From assembly GCF_000015265.1 (NCBI RefSeq), contig NC_008699.1, positions 1,178,001 to 1,242,000 on the forward strand: 64,000 nt of DNA, in the 5' to 3' direction. The DNA comes from Nocardioides sp. JS614 (GTDB lineage Bacteria > Actinomycetota > Actinomycetes > Propionibacteriales > Nocardioidaceae). Of the stretch, positions 33,762-41,148 are shown piece by piece (within the stretch, counting starts at the first letter, position 1; each line of letters begins with the position of its first letter). The notes under the pieces were generated by a model. That model had not been told where the DNA came from. It saw only the letters and a list, made by a program, of their open reading frames with translations, and did no database searches. The position numbers and the translations under genes were made by a program.

Positions 33762-35423
33762 GTGGACACCGAAGTGACCGATGTGGTCGTGGTCGGAGCC
33801 GGTCTCGCGGGGCTCGCGGCGGCCGCCGAGATCGCCGACGCGGGACGCCGGGTGGTGCTCCTCGACCAGGAGCCCGAGCAGTCGCTGGGCGGCCAGGCGT
33901 TCTGGAGCCTGGGCGGGCTGTTCCTGGTCGACAGCCCCGAGCAGCGCCGGATGGGCATCAAGGACTCGCGCGAGCTGGCGCTGCAGGACTGGCTCGGCAG
34001 CGCGCAGTTCGACCGCGAGGAGGACCGGTGGCCGCGGCGCTGGGCCGAGGCGTACGTCGACTTCGCGGCCGGTGAGAAGCGCGCCTGGCTGCGCGCGATG
34101 GGGCACCGGCTGTTCCCGGTCGTCGGCTGGGCCGAGCGCGGGGACGGCCGCGCGGAGGGGCACGGCAACTCGGTGCCCCGCTTCCACCTGACCTGGGGCA
34201 CCGGCCCCGGCGTGGTCGAGCCGTTCGAGCGCCGGGTGCGCGAGCACGCCGCGACCGGCCGGCTCCGGCTGGCGTTCCGGCACCGGGTCGACGAGCTGGT
34301 GGTCGAGGCCGGCGTCGCGGTCGGCGTACGCGGCCAGGTCCTGGAGCCGAGCACCGTCGCCCGCGGCCGGGCCAGCAGCCGGGTCGAGACCGGCGACTTC
34401 GAGCTGCGCGCTCAGGCGGTCGTCGTCACCAGCGGCGGCATCGGCGGCAACCACGACCTGGTCCGCCGGACCTGGCCGGCGCGGCTCGGCACGCCGCCGC
34501 GGACCATGGTCTCGGGCGTGCCCGCCCACGTCGACGGGCGGATGCTGGCGATCACCGAGGCCGCCGGTGCCCGGGTGATCAACCCGGACCGGATGTGGCA
34601 CTACGTCGAGGGCGTGCGCAACTGGGACCCGATCTGGGAGAACCACGGCATCCGGATCCTGCCCGGCCCCTCCTCGCTGTGGCTGGACGCGACCGGGCGG
34701 CGGCTGCCGGCGCCGTACTTCCCGGGCTTCGACACCCTCGGCACCCTCGCGCACCTGCGCACCACCGGCTACGACTACTCGTGGTTCGTGCTGACCCAGA
34801 AGATCATCGAGAAGGAGTTCGCGCTCTCCGGCTCCGAGCAGAACCCGGACCTCACCGGCAAGGACGTCCGGCTGCTGCTCTCCCGGGTGCGGCCCGGCGC
34901 GCCCGGCCCGGTCGAGGCGTTCAAGCAGCACGGCGCGGACTTCGTGGTCGCGGGCGACCTCGGCGAGCTCGTGCGCGGCATGAACCGGGTCGCCGACCCC
35001 GAGGCGCCCCGGATCGTCGAGGCCGAGCTGCGCGACCTGATCGAGCAGCGGGACCGCGAGATCGACAACGACTACGGCAAGGACGCCCAGGTGACCGCGA
35101 TCCGCGGTGCCCGGCGCTACCGCGGCGACCGGCTGATCCGGGTCGCCACGCCGCACCGCCTGCTGGACCCCAAGGCCGGCCCGCTGATCGCCGTACGCCT
35201 CAACATCTTGACCCGCAAGACCCTCGGCGGCCTGGAGACCGACCTCGACGGCCGCTGCCTGACCGCGGCCGGGGAGCCGCTGCCCGGCCTGTACGCCGCC
35301 GGCGAGGTCGCCGGCTTCGGTGGCGGCGGGATGATGGGCTACAACGCGCTCGAGGGCACCTTCCTGGGCGGCTGCCTGTTCTCGGGCCGTACGGCGGGCC
35401 GCGCCGCCGCCCGCGCGGTCTGA
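33762..35423 (+). CDS. FAD-binding dehydrogenase (fumarate reductase/3-ketosteroid dehydrogenase-like fold)
   Basis: 553 aa from GTG 33762. The N-terminal Rossmann motif DVVVVGAGLAGLAAAAEIA binds FAD, LGGQAFWSLGGL follows, and the C-terminal GLYAAGEVAGFGGGGMMGYNALEGTFLGGCLFSGRTAG closes the FAD site, as in the KstD/flavocytochrome c family. No signal peptide or heme motif. The substrate cannot be deduced. GTG 33762 is preferred because the Rossmann strand starts within 6 residues and AGGA lies 9 nt upstream; an ATG at 33702 would add 20 atypical residues. It stands alone between the c-di-GMP genes and the convergent urate operon. Confidence 0.87.
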   Translation: MDTEVTDVVVVGAGLAGLAAAAEIADAGRRVVLLDQEPEQSLGGQAFWSLGGLFLVDSPEQRRMGIKDSRELALQDWLGSAQFDREEDRWPRRWAEAYVDFAAGEKRAWLRAMGHRLFPVVGWAERGDGRAEGHGNSVPRFHLTWGTGPGVVEPFERRVREHAATGRLRLAFRHRVDELVVEAGVAVGVRGQVLEPSTVARGRASSRVETGDFELRAQAVVVTSGGIGGNHDLVRRTWPARLGTPPRTMVSGVPAHVDGRMLAITEAAGARVINPDRMWHYVEGVRNWDPIWENHGIRILPGPSSLWLDATGRRLPAPYFPGFDTLGTLAHLRTTGYDYSWFVLTQKIIEKEFALSGSEQNPDLTGKDVRLLLSRVRPGAPGPVEAFKQHGADFVVAGDLGELVRGMNRVADPEAPRIVEAELRDLIEQRDREIDNDYGKDAQVTAIRGARRYRGDRLIRVATPHRLLDPKAGPLIAVRLNILTRKTLGGLETDLDGRCLTAAGEPLPGLYAAGEVAGFGGGGMMGYNALEGTFLGGCLFSGRTAGRAAARAV

Positions 35424-35434
35424 TCGGCGGACGT

Positions 35435-35911
35435 TCAGTACGCCGTGCGGTCCGCCTTGCCGAGCCAGGCCTCGAACGGCGCGAACGGCGCGGCGTGCGT
35501 GCCCTGCTCGACCCGGGTCGGCCAGGTCGCCCGGTCGCGGCCGAGCAGGTCGTAGAACTCCCGGTCGTCGAACCCGCCGCGGGCGGCGTCGTGGCGGTCG
35601 GCGGCGTACACGACCCGGTCCAGCCGGGCCCACAGCGAGGCGGTCAGGCACAGCGGGCACGGCTCGCAGGAGGCGTAGAGCACGCAGCCGGTCAGCGAGA
35701 AGTCGCCGAGCGCCGCGCACGCCTGGCGGATCGCGGTGACCTCGGCGTGCGCGGTCGGGTCGAGGTCGCGGGTGACCCGGTTCTGCCCCTCGCCGACCCG
35801 GACGCCCGCCCCCACGACGACGGCACCGAACGGGCCACCCCCGGCGGCGACGTTCTCCTGGGCGAGCCGGACGGCCCGCGCGAGCCACTGCTCGTCGGTC
35901 ACGGCCTCCAT
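35435..35911 (-). CDS. Nucleobase (guanine-type) deaminase, CMP/dCMP deaminase fold
   Basis: 158-aa zinc hydrolase. The zinc/catalytic motif HAEVTAIRQAC (His and proton-shuttle Glu) and CEPCPLC (two cysteine ligands) match bacterial guanine deaminase/GuaD and related nucleobase deaminases, as does the C-terminal FYDLLGRDRATWP. Last gene of the urate operon: its ATG shares a base with the uricase stop (TGATG). If guanine is the substrate, it would feed xanthine and then urate into the operon's other enzymes. Other purine or pterin substrates are possible. Confidence 0.85.
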   Translation of the reverse strand: MEAVTDEQWLARAVRLAQENVAAGGGPFGAVVVGAGVRVGEGQNRVTRDLDPTAHAEVTAIRQACAALGDFSLTGCVLYASCEPCPLCLTASLWARLDRVVYAADRHDAARGGFDDREFYDLLGRDRATWPTRVEQGTHAAPFAPFEAWLGKADRTAY

Positions 35912-36780
35912 CAGGCGCCCTCGCGGCGCACGGTCGCCTGGATCAGGCCGTAGGGCCGGTCGGCGGGGAAGAAGACCTCGCCCGGGTTGTCCAGCCCGAA
36001 CGGCTCGAGGTCGACGAGGAAGTGGTGCTTGTTCGGGCAGGACAGGCTGACCTCGGCGACGTCGTCGTACCGCTCGAGGACCGCCTTGCCCATCTCGAAG
36101 ATCGTCTGCTGCAGGGCCAGGGAGTGCGTGGTCGCGAAGGTCGCGAGCAGGGTGTCCCGGACCCCGGCGTACCGCGCGTCGAAGTCCACCTCGGTCGTCG
36201 CGTAGCGCCAGGTCGCGGCGATGCTGGTGGCGAGGATCCGGTCGGTGGTCTCCGGCAGCGTCGTGTAGCGGTCGCGCGAGAAGCCGTGGAACTCCGAGCC
36301 GGTGGACTTCAGCACGGTGCAGTCGGTGAGCCCGGCGGTGACCACCACCTCGTCGCCGTCGACCTCGACCGTCGCGGTGCGGGTCTCCCGCCCGGTGCGG
36401 ACGAAGGAGTGGTCGTGGCCGGACCCGTCGGGCAGCCCGATCCGCTCCCAGGCGTAGGACTCGGCGTCGAACCGGCCGCCGGTGACCCACGCGAACCCGT
36501 CGGTGAAGTGCCGGGCCAGCCGGAGCAGGAGGTGCTCGGGCGCGCCGATGCCGTCCCGGGCGAACGCCTGGATGGTGTTCTTCTGGGTGTCGGTGGGGAC
36601 GACCTGGCTGTTGTCACCGTGCGTGTGGCAGGCCTCGAAGTCACCGCGCAGCTGGGTGGTGATGCCGAGGTCCTCGATCGTGTGCCGCTCGCTCGCCCGG
36701 TCGACCCGCAGCAGCCGCACCTCGGCCTTGCCGTACTGGTTGGCGCCGAGCACGATCCTCGACCCGTCCGTGGTGGCCAT
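35911..36780 (-). CDS. Factor-independent urate hydroxylase (uricase)
   Basis: 289 aa, the cofactor-free T-fold enzyme that oxidises urate to 5-hydroxyisourate with O2. Family motifs visible: NQYGKAEVRLLRV, the active-site stretch NSQVVPTDTQKNTI, the Lys/Thr catalytic region, DRYTTLPETTDRILATS, and SLSCPNKHHFLVDL near the C-terminus. Full length. ATG 36780 lies 1 nt after the uraH stop. It works with the two upstream genes, which process its unstable product. Confidence 0.96.
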   Translation of the reverse strand: MATTDGSRIVLGANQYGKAEVRLLRVDRASERHTIEDLGITTQLRGDFEACHTHGDNSQVVPTDTQKNTIQAFARDGIGAPEHLLLRLARHFTDGFAWVTGGRFDAESYAWERIGLPDGSGHDHSFVRTGRETRTATVEVDGDEVVVTAGLTDCTVLKSTGSEFHGFSRDRYTTLPETTDRILATSIAATWRYATTEVDFDARYAGVRDTLLATFATTHSLALQQTIFEMGKAVLERYDDVAEVSLSCPNKHHFLVDLEPFGLDNPGEVFFPADRPYGLIQATVRREGA

Positions 36781-36781
36781 C

Positions 36782-37111
36782 TCAGCTCCCCTTGTAGGTC
36801 GTGTAGGAGTACGGGCTCAGCAGCAGCGCCACGTGGTGGTGCTCCTCCTCGGCGTCGACCTCGAAGGCGACGTTGACCAGGGAGAAGAAGGTGTCGCGTC
36901 CCTGGGCGTCGAACCAGGCGCCGGTCTCGAACGTCAGCAGGTGCGGCCCGCTCTGGAGCTCGACGTCGAAGCGCACCCGGCCGTCGGCGTCGGTCCGCGA
37001 GGTGGCCAGGGTGCCGTCGCCGGCGACGAGGTGGCCGGCGAGGCGGACGTCGAGGCCCTCGGCCGGCACCCCGCGCCCGGCGTCGAGGACGTGGGTGGAC
37101 AGCGTCGTCAT
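36782..37111 (-). CDS. uraH: 5-hydroxyisourate hydrolase (transthyretin-like)
   Basis: 109 aa, normal family length. The N-terminal LSTHVLDAGRGVPAEGLDV and the C-terminal HHHVALLLSPYSYTTYKGS (the YRGS-type signature with Lys for Arg) identify the transthyretin-related hydrolase, which opens 5-hydroxyisourate to OHCU. ATG 37111 overlaps the uraD stop by ATGA. It sits between decarboxylase and uricase in one operon. Confidence 0.95.
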   Translation of the reverse strand: MTTLSTHVLDAGRGVPAEGLDVRLAGHLVAGDGTLATSRTDADGRVRFDVELQSGPHLLTFETGAWFDAQGRDTFFSLVNVAFEVDAEEEHHHVALLLSPYSYTTYKGS

Positions 37112-37599
37112 GAGAACAGTCCTTCCAGTCGCAGCAGCGCGATCTCGCGCAGCTGGTCCGCGGTGACGGCCAGCTCGGTCTCGGGGTCGTTCGCGAGCCG
37201 CTGCTCGAGGAGCGCCAGGATCTCCTCGGCGTCGCGCCCGGCGGCACGCACCAGGAAGACCCGGCCGAACCGCTCCTCGTACGCCGCGTTGCCGCGCCGC
37301 AGCCGCTCGCGTAGGACGCTGTCGATGGCGACCCCGCCCTGCTCGCGGCGGGACATGGCGGCGCTGGCGCCGTCCGCGCTGGGCCGCTCGCCGATCCGCG
37401 GATGGTCCGCGAGCGCGTGCTCGACCTCCGCGCCGGTCCACGTCCGCGCCTGGGCGTCCGCGAGCGCGATCAGGCCGGCGACCCCGTCGTACGGCCGGCC
37501 GGCGACGAGGGCCTCGATCCACGAGTCGACGTCCGCGCAGGGGCGCACGGTGTCCGCCGCCTCGTGCGGCGGCAGCGCGTTGAACTCCTCGACCCGCAC
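37108..37599 (-). CDS. uraD: OHCU decarboxylase
   Basis: 163 aa from GTG 37599. It converts 2-oxo-4-hydroxy-4-carboxy-5-ureidoimidazoline to S-allantoin, the last step of urate breakdown. Motifs: FNALPPHEAADTV, HPRIGE (catalytic His region), REQGGV and FGRVFLVRAAGRDAEEIL. GTG 37599 is supported by GAGGAGGGGG directly upstream; the longer frame back to 37680 lacks family similarity. First gene of the four-gene operon uraD-uraH-uricase-deaminase. No allantoinase gene is in the window. Confidence 0.93.
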   Translation of the reverse strand: MRVEEFNALPPHEAADTVRPCADVDSWIEALVAGRPYDGVAGLIALADAQARTWTGAEVEHALADHPRIGERPSADGASAAMSRREQGGVAIDSVLRERLRRGNAAYEERFGRVFLVRAAGRDAEEILALLEQRLANDPETELAVTADQLREIALLRLEGLFS

Positions 37600-37644
37600 T
37601 CCCCCTCCTCGGTCCACGACCCTGGAGTTGCCGACGCCCGGCCT

Positions 37645-37661
37645 GACCGGAACGGCCGGTC
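37645..37661. promoter_or_regulatory. Possible operator upstream of the urate operon
   Basis: Inverted repeat GACCGG-N5-CCGGTC, 46 bp upstream of the uraD GTG and about 100 bp from the divergent lipoprotein gene. Candidate binding site for an unlinked regulator. Only the symmetry and position support it; GC-rich DNA makes such repeats common. Confidence 0.25.
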
Positions 37662-37763
37662 CCGAGACGCTACGGTCCAAACGCGCGCCCGTCGAGCCGT
37701 TCGGCTAGGTCGGCCCACGGCCCGTCCGGGACCGGTCTGGGCCAGCATGCTTGACTTGCGGCC

Positions 37764-38225
37764 ATGCGTTCGCCACGACTGACCCTGGCCGTGACCGCCC
37801 TCGCCACGGCGCTTGCGCTCTCCGCCTGCAGTGGCAGCGGCAGCGACGACGGCTCCGGCACCAAGGCCGATCCGAGCGACACCGCTGCGCCTGAGAGCCA
37901 GGCCGACTGCGAGGCGACGGTGAAGCTCACCGGCGACGTCAAGGCGTCGTGGTCCGGTCCCGGCTACGTCATCACCGGAGGCGGGAACCAGGCCTTCTAC
38001 AAGACGAGTCAAGGGAAGAAGAGCGTGTCGATCATCCCGGGCCGTGGCGACGAGCCTGCCACACCAATCGTGGCGGCCGGTGGGACGACCTTCACCGTCC
38101 AGCCCGGGGAGGGCGAGGTTGACGTGGATCCCGACGGCGGTGGCGCCGAGGTCGACGCCGACGCGACCGCCACCAAGAAGGGCAAGAACGTCACGCTCCA
38201 CCTGGTCGCGAGCTTCGACTGCTGA
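37764..38225 (+). CDS. Small lipoprotein of unknown function
   Basis: 153 aa. A signal peptide with lipobox LSAC (Cys at about residue 22) is followed by a Gly/Ser/Asp-rich tether and about 100 residues of beta-rich domain containing two cysteines (one near 49, one at the C-terminus) that could bridge. Expected to be anchored to the outer face of the membrane. No family recognised. It is divergent from the urate operon and stands alone. Confidence 0.75.
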   Translation: MRSPRLTLAVTALATALALSACSGSGSDDGSGTKADPSDTAAPESQADCEATVKLTGDVKASWSGPGYVITGGGNQAFYKTSQGKKSVSIIPGRGDEPATPIVAAGGTTFTVQPGEGEVDVDPDGGGAEVDADATATKKGKNVTLHLVASFDC

Positions 38226-38238
38226 GCGCACTCTCAGA

Positions 38239-38592
38239 TCAGACGAAGGCGACCGCGAGGAGCAGCGCTCCGACCACGACGGCGAGCGTGAGCACGAAGC
38301 CCAGCCCGAAGCCCGGCAGCGCCGACCGGGTGCGCATCGCTCGCTCGACCCGCGCCCAGCGAACCAGCGCGAGCACGGTGACCAGCGCTCCGAAGACCAC
38401 GAGCATCACCGCGAGCGTCGTCCGCACCCAGGTCGCGCCAGGCAGGCCGAGGGCGTGGAGGGCGACTCCGCCGGCGAGCATCGCCATGGCGGTGCGCACC
38501 CACGCGAGGAAGGTCCGCTCGTTCGCGAGCGTGAACCGCGGGTCGGGCTCCTCGCCCGGCTCGTAGACCCAGTGCGGCCGGCGATCGGTCAT
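38239..38592 (-). CDS. DUF202-family small membrane protein
   Basis: 117 aa with three hydrophobic segments. The N-terminal DPRFTLANERTFLAWVRTAMAMLAGGVA is the hallmark of DUF202 (YidH-like) proteins. Function of the family is unknown. ATG 38592 is chosen over 38610 because the family begins near TDRRPHWVYEPG. It lies tail-to-tail with the lipoprotein gene and 28 bp downstream of the phosphoesterase gene on the same strand. Confidence 0.88.
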   Translation of the reverse strand: MTDRRPHWVYEPGEEPDPRFTLANERTFLAWVRTAMAMLAGGVALHALGLPGATWVRTTLAVMLVVFGALVTVLALVRWARVERAMRTRSALPGFGLGFVLTLAVVVGALLLAVAFV

Positions 38593-38620
38593 GCGGCCAT
38601 CGTGCCGCACCGCGACCCGG

Positions 38621-39976
38621 TCAGCTGAGCGGGATGAGCGCGCCGTCGCTGTACTGGACCTGGTTGTCGCTGGTGAGCACCAGGTGGCCGACGGCGAGCG
38701 GCCGGTCCCAGACCTCCTTGCGAACCACGGGTCGGTGCGACTGCCCGACCTGCCAGAGCCGTTTGGAGAAGTCGATCATCTTCGGGGCGAACCGGTGGTC
38801 GCGCAGGAACATGGTGTCGCCGAACACCTCGCCGAGCAGGTAGTTCGTCGACCCGTAGCCGCCGGCCGAAGCCATCTGGATGGTGCCTCCGTGCGAGATC
38901 TGGGTGATTCCGTCGCGGCGGCGGACGCTGATGTCGTGCACCTCGCCGTCGAGGTAGAGGTCGACGTGGTGCCGGGCCATGGTCCGCCAGAACGCCGACC
39001 CGGCGCCGCCGCGGTAGTACATGGCCGAGGATCCGTAGATCCGGACCGGCTTGAGCACCGGCACGTGTCCCTGGACCACGATCCAGTCGGTGCCGCGCCG
39101 CTCGGCCGACGCGAGGGTCCGGTCGAGCCACGCCAGCTGCGCGCGGTCGAGGTGGGCCACGACGTTGCGCTTGGTGTGCTCGAACACGTCGACGGTGACC
39201 AGCAGCACCTCCGGGTCGACGTACGTCGCGTAGGCCGTGTCGTGGGCTGGCCCGCGAGGCCGGTCGGGCACCCGGTTGGGCGCGATCACCTTTCTGGAGA
39301 AGGACGCCTTGAAGAGCTCGACGTTGTCGCGCTTGAACCTGTTCTCCTCCGCGTTGCCGCCGCCGCGCCAGGGGTTGTCGCCGATGTCGTGGTCACCGAC
39401 CGCGGCGTACACCGGGAGCCCGCGCTGATCGAAGCGCTTGCGCCACTCGGAGAAGTAGAAGTCGGCGGCCCGCCTGATCGCGGCTTTCCGCTGCGCGTGG
39501 GTGCGGGCCGGACCGAAGAGCCCGGTGCGGTCGTCGTCGCTCACCCAGTGCCCTTCCACCAGGTCGCCGGCCACGAACACGTCTTCTGGGGCCTCGGACT
39601 CGAAGGTGTCGAGGATGGTGTCGACAGTCGCCGCGTAGGAGGAGTTCCAGGAGTTCGGCAGGCCGCGGTGCCAGGTCCGCAGCTTGCTCACGTCGGCGAT
39701 GTCGGAGTTCATGAAGTCCGGGGAGGAGAGGAACCGGTAGTCCGGCTGGACGACCGGACGCTCCAAAGCCACACCGATCGAGGGGAGCGGCTGCTCGACG
39801 GGCCGCGGGTAGAGGACGGGCCGATCGGTCGAGGTCCTCGCGCCTGTCGCGGTCGACGGGGATGCATCCGCGCCCGGGGTGACGCCTGCTGCCAGGAGGG
39901 CGGCGACGCCGAGGGCGGCGAGGGCGGTGACAAGGGTGCGGACGGCCCGGCGGGTCTCCATCGCGGTGCGGCTCAT
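38621..39976 (-). CDS. Secreted calcineurin-like metallophosphoesterase
   Basis: About 451 aa from ATG 39976. The N-terminal signal sequence (RTLVTALAALGVAALLAAGVTPGADA) directs export. The phosphoesterase fold shows FVAGDLVEGH (metal-binding GD), AVGDHDIGDN (the GNHD-equivalent GDHD) and VVQGHVPVL (GH). The usual first DxH motif is not obvious. Substrate unknown; it lacks the features of purple acid phosphatases. A later start at 39961 is possible. A 19-bp palindrome overlaps the leader immediately before the start. Confidence 0.82.
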   Translation of the reverse strand: MSRTAMETRRAVRTLVTALAALGVAALLAAGVTPGADASPSTATGARTSTDRPVLYPRPVEQPLPSIGVALERPVVQPDYRFLSSPDFMNSDIADVSKLRTWHRGLPNSWNSSYAATVDTILDTFESEAPEDVFVAGDLVEGHWVSDDDRTGLFGPARTHAQRKAAIRRAADFYFSEWRKRFDQRGLPVYAAVGDHDIGDNPWRGGGNAEENRFKRDNVELFKASFSRKVIAPNRVPDRPRGPAHDTAYATYVDPEVLLVTVDVFEHTKRNVVAHLDRAQLAWLDRTLASAERRGTDWIVVQGHVPVLKPVRIYGSSAMYYRGGAGSAFWRTMARHHVDLYLDGEVHDISVRRRDGITQISHGGTIQMASAGGYGSTNYLLGEVFGDTMFLRDHRFAPKMIDFSKRLWQVGQSHRPVVRKEVWDRPLAVGHLVLTSDNQVQYSDGALIPLS

Positions 39977-39978
39977 CT

Positions 39979-39997
39979 CTCTCGGTAGGACCGAGAG
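39979..39997 (-). promoter_or_regulatory. Palindrome covering the ribosome-binding region of the phosphoesterase gene
   Basis: CTCTCGGT-AGG-ACCGAGAG, perfect 8-nt arms with a 3-nt loop, ending 2 nt before ATG 39976. The GAGAG part of the arm is the only Shine-Dalgarno-like sequence, so the hairpin could hide it, or the palindrome could be an operator. Confidence 0.35.
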
Positions 39998-40118
39998 TTC
40001 CCCGGGCCGTTCTGTGTCGGTTCCGCACACTGTCTCGGTTACGGACGGCGAGAGATGAAAAGTCGCCGGTGTGATCTGTGTCATGCCGACCCGCCGGCGG
40101 CCGCGCGCCGGCGCTCCC

Positions 40119-40124
40119 TAGGCT
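40119..40124 (+). promoter_or_regulatory. TANNNT -10 box for leaderless thioesterase mRNA
   Basis: TAGGCT with exactly 6 nt to the GTG at 40131, so transcription would start at the first base of the start codon. No Shine-Dalgarno sequence is present, in line with leaderless translation common in actinobacteria. Confidence 0.45.
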
Positions 40125-40130
40125 CCTGGC

Positions 40131-40937
40131 GTGAGCTCCGAGTTCGATCGCCAGGTCGCCGTCACCCGTCAGGACGACACGACGTACGCCGCCGATCTGG
40201 CCGCGGGCTGGGCCGTCGGCGGCGGGCTCAACGGCGGCTACCTGCTCGCCGTGATCGGCACCGCGCTGCGCCACGCGCTCCCGGACAAGCCCGACCCGGT
40301 CGCCGTGTCGGCCTACTTCCTCTCCGCCTCCACCGCCGGACCCGCCACCGTCAGCGTCGACGTGCGCCGCGACGGCGGCACCCTCGCGACCGCCGCAATC
40401 GACCTGCGGCAGGGCGACGACGTGCGGATCACCGCGCTGGCGACGTACGGCGACCTGGGCCGGCTCGGCGACGACGTCCGCACGACCGCGGACGAGCCGG
40501 ACATGCCGCCCCCGGACCGGTGCGTGCCGAACACGATGGCGCCACCGGAGGTGCGCGCGATCGCGCCGCTGATGGACCGCTTCGACATGCGCTTCCACCC
40601 CGACCACATCGGGTGGGCCGTCGGCGAGCCGAGCGGCAACGGCGTCCTGAGCGCGTGGTTCCGCCTGGCCGACGGCAGGGAGCCGGACCCGGTCTCCCTC
40701 CTCCTGGTGGTGGACGCGCTGCCGCCGGTGACCTTCGACCTCGGGATGCCCGGGTGGGCGCCCACCCTCGAGCTCACCGCGCACGTGCGCGCCCGGCCGG
40801 CGCCGGGCTGGCTCAAGGTGCGGCACGCCACCCGCAACCTGGCGGGTGGGATGTTCGAGGAGGACTGCGAGGTCTGGGACTCCGCCGGCCGGCTGGTCGC
40901 CCAGAGCCGCCAGCTCGCCCGCCAGCCGCGGCCCTAG
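40131..40937 (+). CDS. Acyl-CoA thioesterase, double-hotdog (TesB-like)
   Basis: 268 aa. Two hotdog halves: the first has WAVGGGLNGGYLLAVIGTAL and DPVAVSAYFLSASTAGPATVSV, the second VSLLLVVDALPPVTFDLG and WLKVRHATRNLAGGMFEEDCEVWD. This is the thioesterase-3/5 family found in actinobacterial lipid metabolism, which hydrolyses acyl-CoA to free acid and CoA. GTG 40131 is supported by the leaderless-type -10. Stands alone. Confidence 0.87.
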   Translation: MSSEFDRQVAVTRQDDTTYAADLAAGWAVGGGLNGGYLLAVIGTALRHALPDKPDPVAVSAYFLSASTAGPATVSVDVRRDGGTLATAAIDLRQGDDVRITALATYGDLGRLGDDVRTTADEPDMPPPDRCVPNTMAPPEVRAIAPLMDRFDMRFHPDHIGWAVGEPSGNGVLSAWFRLADGREPDPVSLLLVVDALPPVTFDLGMPGWAPTLELTAHVRARPAPGWLKVRHATRNLAGGMFEEDCEVWDSAGRLVAQSRQLARQPRP

Positions 40938-41148
40938 GTCGAGGCGATCGATCGGGGAAGCGTCACCCGGCGTAACCAAACGAAGATTCGAAGTAACGTC
41001 CGGCGGACCGCATCGTTTCCTGGGGTGTGCGGGTCGTGGGCAGGGAGTCCCGTGCACCGGCCAAGGCCGATGATCGTGGGCTGCCCCGAGTCGGCGTGTC
41101 CACGTGCGCGTGCGGGAGCGTCCCGGCGCGACCTCCAGGAGGAAACAG

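Noticed and set aside
41067..41074. CCGATGAT upstream of paralog A as another WhiG promoter
   Set aside because: No TCAAG-like -35 at the required 15-nt distance.
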